A stretch of 64,000 nucleotides of DNA from Liolophura sinensis (taxonomy: Eukaryota; Mollusca; Polyplacophora; Chitonida; Chitonidae). A model generated the notes under the pieces. The model did not search any database and was not told where the DNA came from. It saw only the letters and a program-made list of their open reading frames with translations. Shown piece after piece: positions 12,750-23,111 of this stretch. The first letter of the stretch is position 1. The number at the start of each line of letters is the position of its first letter. A program made the translations under genes and the position numbers. The stretch is from contig NC_088305.1 in NCBI RefSeq assembly GCF_032854445.1, forward strand, positions 30,220,628 to 30,284,627, in the 5' to 3' direction.

Positions 12750-12925
12750 AACCCGGTTCGGGTCGTACAAAAGACTTTGAAATTATACTGGTTGATGCCT
12801 GGCTTGGCGCTCAGCACTTTGATGTTAGAGTAAGGAAGTAGGACAGGTTGGTCCGGTGCCAGTATAATGGTGTATAGCGGGAGAGATGTAAAGTCTTCAT
12901 AAAATTGTTAAGAACGACTAGTTCC
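12750..12925 (+). mobile_element. SINE family B, partial copy
   Basis: Shares 'CTTGGCGCTCAGCAC', 'GTGCCAGTATAATGG' and the 3' end 'AATTGTTAAGAACGAC' with 54700-54950. The head is degraded. Confidence 0.6.
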
Positions 12926-13189
12926 CAAGCATGCATACATACATGCAATACTGTAGTACTAATTTAAGACAAAGGCCATTCATTAAAAGAATATACAATG
13001 TAGCAAGAAAACATCCAGCGGCGCACCCGGTCCAAATGTTGCTGAAATTCGGTCAGTGTGGTATGTGACAGGATTGATACATACATGAAATGTATTCTCC
13101 CTTAGATATGTTTCAATGTTCCTAGTGTAGTCTTTTCGGGATCGTCCGGATAAAGAAAAAACTCCTGGAACGTTTGGGCTTAAACCAAG

Positions 13190-13815
13190 AATGAATGAAT
13201 GGCTGCTTGGGGTTTTACGTCGTCCTTAACGATTTTTCAGTCATATGATGACGAGTCATTAGGTGTGTGCACATGTACTGTGTCTTCTTGTGGTAGGGCG
13301 AGTGCATGCCGCCAAGAAGCTGTCCAGACTGAAGTATCATGTCGAAGACACCAGGTATGACACCACGCCCAGTCACATTATACTGACACCGGTCCAACCA
13401 GCCGTGTTTCCTTGTTCTAACCTCTCAGTGCTGAGCGCCAATCGAGGCACCAACAAGTACCATTTTTAAAGTCTTTGGGAGGCCTCCGTGGCTCAGTTGG
13501 TTAGCGCGCTAGCCCAGCGTAATGACCTAGGAGTCTCTTACCAATGCGGTCGCTGTGAGTTCAAGTCCAGCTCATGCTGGCTTCCTCTCCGGCCGTACGT
13601 GGGAAGGTCTTGCAGCAACCGGCGGATGGCCGTGGGTTTCCTCCTGGCTGTGCCTGGTTTTCACCTACCATAATGTTGGCTGCCGTCGTTACGGCGTAAA
13701 ACACCAATCAAATAAATAAATAAATAAATAAATGTCTTTGGTATGAGCATACCCGGATTTTATCCCAGGCCCCCCTCCCCCCCCCCCCGGACTTGGAGGC
13801 GGACGCTCTAACCAT
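13190..13815 (-). mobile_element. SINE family B, interrupted by a SINE family A insertion
   Basis: Read on the - strand, a tRNA-like head lies at the right end ('GGTTAGAGCGTCCGCC' near 13800) and the 3' end 'CTGAAAAATCGTTAAGGACG' at the left. Colinear with 15470-15805 (-) and 54600-54950 (+). The element is split by the SINE at 13479-13733. A run of C bases follows 13773. Confidence 0.75.
13479..13733 (+). mobile_element. Full-length tRNA-derived SINE (family A)
   Basis: The best + strand copy. The head has an intact A box ('TGGCTCAGTTGG') and a near-consensus B box ('GAGTTCAAGTCC'). It is followed by the core ('CTCCGGCCGTACGTGGGAAG', 'GGCGGATGGCCGTGGGTTTC') and the tail 'CGGCGTAAAACACCAATCAA' with AAAT repeats. 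It is bounded by an 8-bp target duplication GTCTTTGG (13471-13478 and 13734-13741), so it inserted into the family B SINE and is the younger of the two. Confidence 0.93.
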
Positions 13816-13879
13816 TAAGCCACCGAAGCGGACCCAAAACCAAAGATCATATACATTGTATACACCATCAAATGGGCAA

Positions 13880-14175
13880 TGTTGTAATATTTCAGTCAAG
13901 GGATCACTCAAACAACATATTTCAATCAAGGGATCACTCAAACAACAGATTTTCAATCAAGGGATCACTCTAACAACAGATATTTCAATCAAAGGATCAC
14001 TCAAACAACAGATATTTCAATCAAGGGATCACTCAAGCCACAGATGTTTCAATCAAGGAATCACTCAACCCACATATATTTCAATCAAAGGATCACTCAA
14101 ACAACATATATTTCAATCAAGGGATCACTCAAACCACAGATGTTTCAATCAAGGGATCACTCAAACAACAGATAT
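13880..14175. repeat. Minisatellite, about 31-bp unit
   Basis: About nine units of 'TTTCAATCAAGGGATCACTC' plus 'AAACAACAGATA'. Unit length varies by one or two bases. The + strand frame 13793-14239 runs through it and is not credible as a gene. Confidence 0.9.
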
Positions 14176-14214
14176 TTTGTGTTCATATAACAAACATAAA
14201 TTGCTATCCTTCAT

Positions 14215-14310
14215 AACATTTCCTCCATCACAATGCTGACGACCGTAGTTTAAGTGAAATAATCTTGGGAACGGCGTAAAACACCAATCAAATAAATAAA
14301 TAAAATAAAT
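14215..14310 (+). mobile_element. SINE family A, 3' fragment
   Basis: 'CCTCCATCACAATGCTGACG', 'GTGAAATAATCTTGGGAACG' and the tail 'GCGTAAAACACCAATCAAAT' are diagnostic. Head and upper core are missing. Confidence 0.75.
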
Positions 14311-15020
14311 TATGCCCTAGTCTTTGTCAGTAACTCCCAGTTACTTTGGCGAGACATTTCGTCTGTGTTGCGGACACATCGACTAGTCACTGTGCAAACT
14401 ATTCGCGATGTTTGATTCAGCATTTATTACAATTTAACATAGAACATTGGCTGGCTCACTGATATAAGGCGTCACCCTTGCAACTTACAAGCTCACTGGC
14501 CCCTTATACAGGGTTTTATACAAGATTACGTAATAAACGTTCGGCGATATTAGCAGCAATGTATATTAGATATCCCTAGAATACAATTGCTCACATGTTA
14601 TATAGTCATCAGATTTAATAAACATTACTCTGCCCGGTTTCGTCCCACCACAATGCTGGCCGCAGTTGTATAAGTGAAATATTTTTGTACCGCCATTCAA
14701 ATAGCTATATAGACATGGAAGTGAAACATGACACTTAATTTGGTTTCTGACACTTTTCTACCGACGTCTGTTCCACAAAGTGGGACGAAAAACAATCCTG
14801 TTACTTTTTTTTTTTGGAAATTGTCACGAAACTCACATAGACTGCATGTGCGTGAAATTTTCTTTTTCGACTATCACATCTTCGTAAAAATAGCGGCTTA
14901 CAGCGTTTGGTAACATGCTACCACATATCCGTTACAAATCCGAGCCTGCGTTTATTGTTTACAATGTTATGACAAGACAGTGTATAGCTAAGAATGACCC
15001 CAAAATAACCCACGTGCAGA
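14311..15020. other. Mostly unassigned; small SINE remnant at 14630-14697
   Basis: A short block 'CTGCCCGGTTTCGTCCCACC' to 'GTGAAATATTTTTGTACCG' is a SINE A core remnant. The rest has no supported gene. Confidence 0.5.
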
Positions 15021-15023
15021 ATT

Positions 15024-15453
15024 CAGGGCCGTTTCCACCAGAACCACTGCGCTTCTCGCCGCGGCTCCCGCAGCGTTTAACGCATGGTGAAGTGTTCTTA
15101 CCACATGCGGTTTTGACCGGAAATCACAGCGCGGGAAATGCAAATTTCTGCGAGCTACTTCAATAATCGACTCGGAAGATTCTTTTGTAATTCCGATTCG
15201 CCTTATCAAAGCGTATTGGATTTTTTCAACTTCCAAAATTATTCTCTCTTTCACTGTGTGACTTTTCAAGATACACTAAATAAATAATGTATATGTACCC
15301 AGACTCAATACACGACAATTTCCACAAGCCAATCAAACCAAAAGACGCAACGGGAAACGCAGTGAAATCAACAGAGGGAGTGATTTGATGTGGAAAACGC
15401 TGCGGCTATTTGTAGTGTGATTCCGGCTGTGATTTTAGTGGAAACGGTTGCAC
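15024..15453. mobile_element. Possible MITE with short terminal inverted repeats
   Basis: The left end 'GGGCCGTTTCCAC' near 15026 and the right end 'GTGGAAACGGTTGCA' near 15438-15452 form inverted repeats over CCGTTTCCAC. The interior holds short GC-rich words (GCGGCTCCCGCAGCG; GGAAACGCAG...AACGCTGCGG) that also look like mutual inverted copies. A possible TCA duplication lies at both outer edges. About 430 bp, noncoding; superfamily not assigned. Confidence 0.4.
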
Positions 15454-15469
15454 TCATTTGTATTAAAGT

Positions 15470-15805
15470 CAGTGAGTGAGTGCTCGGGGTTCAATGTCAT
15501 ACTTAATTTTTCAGTCATATGACGACGAAGGAATCCTTAGAGTGCGTGTAATGTGCCTCCTTGTTGCAGGACGAATTTATCAAGTGCTACTTCACTGAGA
15601 CGACTTAGCTGCTGCCCCGCCCGTGCCATTATACTGATACGGGTAAACCAATCTTTACACTTTCCCCTTAATGCTGAACGCCAAGCGAGGAAGTTACAAG
15701 TTCCTCTTTTACGGTCTTTGGTGTGACTCAACCCAGGATTGACCCTGGATCTACCGCTCTCGAAGCAGACTCTTTTCCACCTGTGCTATCGGGACCGGTC
15801 ATTTA
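15470..15805 (-). mobile_element. SINE family B, near full length
   Basis: The reverse complement is colinear with 54600-54950: the 3' end 'CTGAAAAATTAAGTATGAC' at the left, the mid block 'GTGCCATTATACTGATACGG' and the tRNA-like head at the right ('AGGGTCAATCCTGGG'). Confidence 0.75.
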
Positions 15806-16156
15806 TATTAGAAGTGATCCATTGCGGGTGCCGTTATACACATATATGTAATCTTATGATATCCGTATCTTTTCAGAATCTTACATAGCTCGTCACAAAA
15901 CGAAAAACGAATTAAAGGCAAAAGAAAACACTAAAGTAAAGCATTTATCAGATGAAAGACCATTAAATACTGTTCAGTAAAATAGGTAAAATAGATTTAT
16001 GTTTTTAGAAGTTTTTAACCGACTGAAATGCATTAAAAAAAGTAAGATCCTACGGTGGCATGTTGGGATCCATAGGGTATCGATGACGTTACATGGATAT
16101 TTTTGGCTTGAAATAGTTCGTTTCAATGTCTGTTTGTTGAATGCATTCATAGGTCT
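15806..16156. other. No recognisable feature
   Basis: AT-rich; no gene supported. Confidence 0.4.
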
Positions 16157-16858
16157 TGTTACGTCCCAAACTGTCTGTATTATAAAGAGATGGCTTGTTC
16201 GAAATACACGACAGTTTAGCCGCACAAAAAAATAACCAAAACCAGCAGATTTTTTTTTTCAACAATTTATTAGGTTTAACAAGAACAGATAACAAGACTT
16301 ATACAAATACTAAAGCACTTAAGTTTAACAAGAAAGGATAGCAGTATCTAAACAAATACTAAAGTACTTGCATGTACAACGGTGTCAAGTCCAAACGGAC
16401 GCATACACTCCACAATGCTTAAAATGCACAGAGGCAATATTCACAAGAGGGAAAATCCACAGTATAACTGAGTGTATGACGAAATATACACAAAATTCCA
16501 CAGACAGGGTCCGTGTACTAATAAGCAGTGTGTACACAAGAGCACAAATTAAATATACAAGTTCAGACTGAACAAATGCTCGGTGGAGATATGATATAAC
16601 AAAGCCAGAGGCTATAAAGACACCAAAATTCAGCACAAAAGGTCTTCTAAAGTAAAACACAGCGAAAGCATCCAAAACTCTCAATAATTCTCCTTTCTCT
16701 ACCTTTGACCTACTTTCATAGGTCTTATATAGACTGGTGGAATTTTCTAGAATAAGAAAATTCTTGATCACTTGTTGTAAACAAACAGGCCCCGAACTGA
16801 GCGTATTTAAACAGTGGCAAGCTAAATTTAGAAGCTGACGGCAGTTGTTCACATAACA
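16157..16858 (-). mobile_element. Solo LTR, same family as 24025-24816
   Basis: Ends read TGTTACGTCC...ACATAACA, the TG...CA inverted ends of an LTR. The reverse complement matches the + strand solo LTR at 24025-24816 in blocks, including the AATAAA-rich region and paired 'AGTACTTTAGTATTTG' motifs. Flanking 4-mers are GTCT and CTCT, so the target duplication is imperfect. The 231-codon frame on the - strand (16385-17080) runs through the LTR and beyond it, and is not a gene. No internal domain is present, which fits LTR-LTR recombination. Confidence 0.75.
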
Positions 16859-17942
16859 CTCTAAATGACAATGCATTTTGAATGATGAAATACAGTAATG
16901 TATGTGTGTCTTGCGGCAAAAAAGCTGAAGTGATTTCACTGGTGACAATATGGCCAGAAATATATTGTAAACAAATAAAACAAACTGTTTTCCCTGACGA
17001 TATTTAATGGTCTTTCCTCTGGTATGTACTTCATACTGGTGTCTTTTTGCCTTTAACAAATGGTGTTGTCCTATCCGCACATTACCAAGTCGTCAAAGCC
17101 CCAGTAAACAGCCGCTCTATTTCCACTGTTCTACGCGGAGGAAAACCACACGTGATCGAATAATCCCAGCCGTCTAGACACCTCCGTGCAGCCAGTTCTC
17201 ATTTCCATAATCCGATTTTTTCTCACGAGGACCATCCAGAGAAAGACTGACCCCTGAGGCTGCTTAAGTCACAGGCATATATATGTACATCCACAAACCA
17301 TTGGTCAGATTTTTCACAGTTGTCATGGCTTTATACAAAGCACATGTCTAGAACAGATGGTGTGTGCGAAACAAGTCATGTGACCGGAAATAGCAGGGGC
17401 GTAGGAAGCAATTTTACAGCAAAAAAGGCGAGGGTACAGGAGCCTCCAAGGCCCGGAAAGCTCTGAATGAACTATATCGCCTTAGAGACGATTTGCCGTA
17501 TCTTAAATATGCCAGTTGAGGTGTTATATACTATTTAAGCCTGCCTGAAAAAATTAAAATACAAGTTTAACTCAATTGTTAATGCTTCTTTCAAAGAACA
17601 TAGTAACAATTTATCTAGAATTCAGCATTAAATTTATGCATGTGGGAGAAAGGATGGTGTAGATTGACTAATACAAGCATTTAACTCGGTGGGAAGAAAC
17701 ATCCATGTTTTTACTGGGCCTTGGTGGTAAATTTCCCGGCATATTCGCGTTGGTTTGCTTTCGATTGAAATCGATGTCATTCACATGAATACATATACTT
17801 TTTGATCAGGCCTTTGGCTCAGAAAAAAGGCGTGTGTCTGATTTAAGGGAATTGTCAGAAACGCGCCAAAGTCGGTGGTTACAACGGTTACTTATCTTGT
17901 CCTTCACTGATGAATCTTGCAACCCGTCCGAAGTGAAATGAT
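16859..17942. other. No recognisable feature
   Basis: No supported coding frame or element in about 1.1 kb. Parts are AT-rich. Confidence 0.45.
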
Positions 17943-17956
17943 CTTGGAATGACGAT

Positions 17957-18227
17957 ATTTATTTGATTTATTTATTTGATTGTTGTTTTACGTCGTACTC
18001 AAGAATACTTCACTTATACGACGGCGGCCAGAATTATGGTAGGTGGAAAACGGGCAAAGCCCGGGGGAAACCCACGACCATCCGCAGGTTGCTGGAAGAC
18101 CTTCCCACTTACGGCCGGAGAGGAAGCTAGCATGAGCTGGACTTGAACTCACAGCGACCGCTTTGGTGAGAGGCTCCTGGGTCATTACGCTGCACTAGCG
18201 CTCTAACCGACTGAGCCACGGAGGCCC
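17957..18227 (-). mobile_element. Full-length tRNA-derived SINE (family A)
   Basis: Read on the - strand: head 'GGCCTCCGTGGCTCAGTCGG' with a good A box, B-box region 'GAGTTCAAGTCCAGC', core, and an ATTT-rich tail at the left. It is bounded by a 14-bp target duplication CTTGGAATGACGAT (17943-17956 and 18228-18241). It sits just 5' of the first recognisable Penelope-like sequence. Confidence 0.93.
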
Positions 18228-18241
18228 CTTGGAATGACGAT

Positions 18242-18606
18242 AAACCATAATGAATGTCGTAAAAAAGGAATCTATCAGTGCCATTGAATTTGCTGAAACA
18301 GGTAATTCAAGACCTTGTACGTCTGTGTCAAGACATATCGTATTTTCGACTGTATCGCCCCGTAACTACAACTGAAACGTCTGAAGATAAAGTATTTAGA
18401 CAGAAGCCTTGATTTAGTTAACCTACCACGCATCCTTAATGAACCTTAACGATTGGCTTGAGATTGTTAAAAAGAACGTTAGTGTAGCTATACACCGTAT
18501 AGACATTGCTGCTTTACCTAAAGTTAAACAGGTTCTGAAGGATGCCACTGTGTAAGAAACACTCGCTGACCTTCATAGTAAATTTGTCATCACTGTAGCA
18601 GACAAG
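18242..18606 (+). pseudogene. PLE copy 2: linker fragment upstream of the RT
   Basis: Encodes, in broken frames, a stretch like that at 61560-62350 on the - strand, for example 'DIAALPKVKQVLKDA' and 'ETLADLHSKFVITVADK'. A TAA interrupts the frame near 18553. Sequence corresponding to the middle of the linker is deleted near 18450. The last four bases (CAAG, 18603-18606) are the target duplication of the LTR element. Confidence 0.8.
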
Positions 18607-19615
18607 TGTTACGGTATTGAAAACAGCAACAGAAAACAGACTCAGTGACTCAATATTACAATGTAAACAATGTTTTATATATAGAATGAGACGTACAGTT
18701 TTACAGACAGTTAAACAACAACAACATACACATCAGTATTACCGGTCTTTACAAGTTTCCAGTTCACCTTTGCATCCCAAGGAATGTATTCCAGGAAATC
18801 CAACGTAAAGACCATGGGATAAACACACAATTCACACAAGTCACAAATTGTCCTAGACAGGTACTTCGCCAGGTTAGCGAACACGAACACAGTACACAGG
18901 TTACACAGAACTGGAACAGTCAAGCCTTTGAATGACGTCACACCCGCAGAGCACAACACAGGGTAAATACAGGCATGGAGGTATAATCCACTTCAGATCA
19001 GTCACAGCTCCCGCAGAAGCTCACAAACGAGCCGTTCAGAGACGTAGAGTAATGTCACCTTGTGGCAGAACGAACGTCCTTAGCAAAACTGAAAACTTCA
19101 GTTTAGAGTCCTTGACGACCTTGTCGGTCAGGTGAGGTCAGCGTGTTAAACAAATTACACAGTCCACACTGTATAATCATAATAAAGATCCGAACACCAA
19201 TAAACGTGACTTCCGCAGAAATTCACATAAACCAGACATCAGTACTACTGTGGTAGTACGGTGCCGGCATAAAAATCTGTCCTCCCAAATGAAACTGGCA
19301 TCACCAGCTCATATCAAAATAATGGACTCGATACGACAGCGTCTCACACTCTCCTGGCTCCCAGTGGATGCAGCAAAAATACCTCCACTCTGCACAGAAA
19401 ACACGGCTTATATACGTGCCAGGTGGATTCAACTATTCTTAGACACAGAATTAACAGCCAATGAACATCCAGTTAAATAAACAGAGCATTGAACAAGGTG
19501 CTTTCGGCCAGGTCCGCGCTGTACATATATAACAGGGCCTGTTATGCTTATAACAAATAACACAAAGGTCCGCAGACTAACAGTACATGAAGGCGTTAAA
19601 TAGTCATACATAACA
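18607..19615 (-). repeat. 3' LTR of the Gmr1-like element
   Basis: In element orientation it begins TGTTATGTATGAC and ends CCGTAACA, so it has TGTTA...TAACA inverted ends. It is preceded (in element orientation) by a polypurine tract. Same length as the partner LTR at 22103-23111. Confidence 0.95.
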
Positions 19616-19630
19616 CCCCCACCCTTCAGG
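19616..19630 (-). promoter_or_regulatory. Polypurine tract of the Gmr1-like element
   Basis: In element orientation 'TGAAGGGTGGGGG' directly abuts the 3' LTR start TGTTATG. This is the expected place for the plus-strand primer of reverse transcription. Confidence 0.75.
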
Positions 19631-19729
19631 GAAAGAAAGTTTTGCATAAAACTTTCTTTAACATATACATAATTATGAATAATAATAACGTTTACCACAG
19701 TCTATAGAAACAAAGCTGCAGAAAACCAA

Positions 19730-20345
19730 CTAGACACGTGACAAACAATCAGCAATCACATTATCTTTCCCTTTTATGTGTCTAATCTCTAGATTAAATT
19801 CTTGCAAAAGCAAACTCCACCGTAACAATCTTCGGTTTTTACCTTTTTGTTTGTGCAAGAAGGTTAAGGGATTGTGATCTGTATACACAACAATGGGGTA
19901 ACTTGACGAAGTCACATATACTTCAAAATGCTGTAATGCTAGAATCAAGGACAGACACTCCTTTTCTATTGTCGAATAATTTCTCTGGTACTTGTCAAAT
20001 TTTCGAGAAAAAAAAACATACAGGGTGATCAACGTGATCTGTTTCATTTTCTTGTAACAAAACTGCCCCAGCAGATATATCACTAGCATCAACAGCTAGC
20101 TTAAATGGTAAATTAAAATCAGGTGCTACAAGTATGGGGCCGCTGCTTAGCATGGCCTTTAATCTATCAAAAGATCTCTGACACTCAATGGACCACAAGA
20201 ATTTAGCACCTTTTTTAACATCTGAGTTAGTGGCTCACTAACAAATGAAAAGTTCCTACAGAACTTACAATAATAACCTGCCATGCCCAAAAAACGCTTT
20301 AATTCTCTCTTACAACTTGGCACTGGAAAACAAGAGATAGCAACT
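19730..20345 (-). pseudogene. Gmr1-like pol: RT C-terminal end and RNase H
   Basis: After the integrase the frame enters the end of an RT domain ('KRELKRFLGMAGYY', 'SEPLTQMLKK'). It shifts at an A run near 20213, continues as 'LAVDASDISAGAVLLQ', shifts again at a T run near 20010, and ends with 'YSTIEKECLSLILALQHFEV', 'VVYTDHNPLTFL' and 'DNVIADCLSRV'. The RNase H acidic residues (D, E, D, D) are all visible. The stop lies only about 115 bp before the LTR, so RNase H is the last domain. The RT fingers and palm, including the YXDD box, are absent. Confidence 0.88.
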
Positions 20346-21418
20346 CCACTAGGATGTACAACATTGAGATCAGTGCTATCTCTGTCTACATATGGCTTTA
20401 ACATGTTAATGTGACAAAGTTGTCTAGATTTGCGCCGATCAGGAGTGAAAATAATATAATTAAGATCACTTAGCCTCTTGTCTACTACATAAGGTCCAAA
20501 ATAACGAGCTTCAAGTGGCTTACCACTAACTGGAAGTAAGGCCAATACCTTCTGACCAACTTCAAACCTGCGTCTTACTGTCTCTTTGTCATACTTAGTT
20601 TTCATCCTCTTCTGAGAAGCTGTAAGATTCTCTCTGGCTAACTCACATACTCTGTTGAGCTTAGTACGAAAACTTGACACATACTGTAATAGGTTAACAT
20701 TGTCACTATCACCAGACACAAACTTTTCCTTGAACAACTGCAGTGGACCACGCACAGTATGGCCAAACACAAGCTCAAATGGACTAAATCCAAGTGACTC
20801 TTGTACAGACTCTCTTACAGCAAACATTAGCAAAGGTACACCCTCGTCCCAATCTTTCCCTGTCTCAAAGCAGTAAGTTCTTATCATACTTTTCAGTGTC
20901 TGATGCAATCTCTCTAGTGCTCCTTGACTTTGTGGGTGATAAGCTGAGGATTTATACTGGCTAATACCTAGCTCATGCATAACTTGTTGGAACACACTAG
21001 ACATGAAATTTGAACCCTGGTCTGACTGTACTGACTTAGGCAGACCAAACATGGTGAAGAACTTAACTAAAGCCTTAATTACAGTCTTGGCAGTAATATT
21101 CCTTAATGGAATTGCCTCAGGGAAACGAGTTGAAGTACACATTATGGTTAACATATACTGATTTCCAGACTTTGTCTTAGGTAGCGGACCAACACAATCT
21201 ATTAAGATTCTACTGAATGGCTCACCAATTGCAGGAATAGGCCTCAAGGCTGCCTTGGGAATTGTCTGGTTAGGTTTCCCCACTAACTGACATGCATGAC
21301 AAGACCTGCAAAATTCAGTAACATCTTTCCTTATTCCTGGCCAATAAAAATGACTGAGAATCTTATGATAGGTCTTATTAACACCTAAATGACCTGCTAA
21401 CGGCGTTTCATGCGCTAT
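20346..21418 (-). pseudogene. Gmr1-like pol: integrase
   Basis: An N-terminal zinc-binding part (HLGVNKTYHKIL...CRSCHAC) is followed by the catalytic core. In the frame starting at 21283, D29 ('ILIDCVGP'), D88 ('QSDQGSNF') and E124 ('QGALER') have the D-D-35-E spacing of retroviral-type integrases. A C-terminal region ends 'HINMLKPYVDRD'. The catalytic triad is intact. The first codons are out of frame with the protease, whose coding stops at about 21417. It is followed in the same frame by RT sequence, and not preceded by it. Confidence 0.9.
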
Positions 21419-22102
21419 GGTAATGAAGGCTTAATGCCTACCCTGACAGGTCCAGATATCAAATCTGATGACAAATAAATATCATGAAGGGGAACACTGA
21501 CAAAGTCACTAGACTCTACTCCTCTAATAAGGGCACGAACCCCAGAGTATGACTCTTCAGAAAAGGGCAGAGTATTCATCAACAACAGAGACTGAGATGC
21601 CCCAGTATCCCTTAATATCTTTATAGGGGTAGCACAAGACATGTCGCTTCTAAGCGACACTGAACCAGAATTGATAAACGGAGCGAAGCTATCCATAGAG
21701 CATTTGGGAATCTTATCCAATCCCGTATCAGCTAACTCAGATCTGCTTTTAACTGCTGATGTAACTTCCGGCAATGTTTTGTGCATTGCAACACAAAGAC
21801 CTGTGGGCTTAGACTCATTCTGAGCTTCCCGTATCCTTTTCAACTTGTAACATTCACTCATCACGTGACCTACCCGCTTGCAAAAATTACAAGTGACCCT
21901 ATTTCGAGGACTACCATTCCAATCTGAACTACGTGAACCATGAGCTGTAGAACCATTGGAGCCAGGTGTAGAACTCTTCTGTGTAGAGCTACCTCTACCT
22001 GTTGCATGTGACTGGGTATTTCTACGTGTAAATGAATTAAATGGCTTACCCGTGTATGTAACCTTATGTGTCAAGGAATAATCATCAGCTAAACTGGCTG
22101 CC
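21415..22102 (-). pseudogene. Gmr1-like gag end (zinc knuckle) and protease
   Basis: The frame is open from the LTR edge: codons for 'AASLADDYSLTHK' directly follow the 5' LTR. A CCHC zinc knuckle ('CNFCKRVGHVMSEC') lies near 21850-21895 and an aspartic protease active-site motif ('RDTGASQSLLL') near 21590-21625. The protease breaks off after 'VGIKPSLP', before its C-terminal strand, where it meets the integrase zinc domain. Most of gag and the leader are missing. Confidence 0.85.
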
Positions 22103-23111
22103 TGTTACGGTATTGAAAACAGCAACAGAAAACAGACTCAGTGACTCAATATTACAATGTAAACAATGTTTTATATATAGAATGAGACGTACAGTTTTAC
22201 AGACAGTTAAACAACAACAACATACACATCAGTATTACCGGTCTTTACAAGTTTCCAGTTCACCTTTGCATCCCAAGGAATGTATTCCAGGAAATCCAAC
22301 GTAAAGACCATGGGATAAACACACAATTCACACAAGTCACAAATTGTCCTAGACAGGTACTTCGCCAGGTTAGCGAACACGAACACAGTACACAGGTTAC
22401 ACAGAACTGGAACAGTCAAGCCTTTGAATGACGTCACACCCGCAGAGCACAACACAGGGTAAATACAGGCATGGAGGTATAATCCACTTCAGATCAGTCA
22501 CAGCTCCCGCAGAAGCTCACAAACGAGCTGTTCAGAGACGTAGAGTAATGTCACCTTGTGGCAGAACGAACGTCCTTAGCAAAACTGAAAACTTCAGTTT
22601 AGAGTCCTTGACGACCTTGTCGGTCAGGTGAGGTCAGCGTGTTAAACAAATTACACAGTCCACACTGTATAATCATAATAAAGATCCGAACACCAATAAA
22701 CGTGACTTCCGCAGAAATTCACATAAACCAGACATCAGTACTACTGTGGTAGTACGGTGCCGGCATAAAAATCTGTCCTCCCAAATGAAACTGGCATCAC
22801 CAGCTCATATCAAAATAATGGACTCGATACGACAGCGTCTCACACTCTCCTGGCTCCCAGTGGATGCAGCAAAAATACCTCCACTCTGCACAGAAAACAC
22901 GGCTTATATACGTGCCAGGTGGATTCAACTATTCTTAGACACAGAATTAACAGCCAATGAACATCCAGTTAAATAAACAGAGCATTGAACAAGGTGCTTT
23001 CGGCCAGGTCCGCGCTGTACATATATAACAGGGCCTGTTACGCTTATAACATATAACACAAAGGTCCGCAGACTAACAGTACATGAAGACGTTAAATAGT
23101 CATACATAACA
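22103..23111 (-). repeat. 5' LTR of the Gmr1-like element
   Basis: 1009 bp, nearly identical to 18607-19615. In element orientation it ends CCGTAACA, followed at once by GGCAGCCAGTTT and not by a TGG-type primer-binding site. Confidence 0.95.

Larger units (their letters stand above)
18607..23111 (-). mobile_element. Ty3/gypsy LTR retrotransposon, Gmr1-like domain order, internally deleted
   Basis: Two 1009-bp LTRs (18607-19615, 22103-23111) flank 2487 bp, with 4-bp target duplications CAAG (18603-18606 and 23112-23115). I count about four differences between the LTRs, so the insertion is young. Reading on the - strand the order is Gag zinc knuckle, protease, integrase, the end of RT, then RNase H just before a polypurine tract. 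Integrase upstream of RT/RNase H is the arrangement of the Gmr1 clade; ordinary Ty3/gypsy elements place integrase last. The 5' part of gag, the protease-integrase junction and the RT fingers/palm are missing, and two homopolymer frameshifts break the pol tail. It cannot be autonomous. Confidence 0.9.

Noticed and set aside
12629-12841. 70-codon frame with His-Thr repeats
   Set aside because: It is translation of the CA microsatellite and an adjacent SINE B fragment.
13484-13580. tRNA gene
   Set aside because: It has A and B boxes but is the head of a SINE with core and tail. The cloverleaf is not complete and the sequence is shared by other SINE copies.
16385-17080. 231-codon frame with membrane-like segments
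   Set aside because: Most of it lies in a solo LTR, and the matching + strand frame at 23977-24606 is the same LTR inside a Penelope element.
20159-22102. Standard Ty3/gypsy element whose integrase was merely moved by assembly error
   Set aside because: Integrase runs in frame into the RT end, and RNase H lies next to the polypurine tract. A native Gmr1-type order with an RT deletion is simpler.
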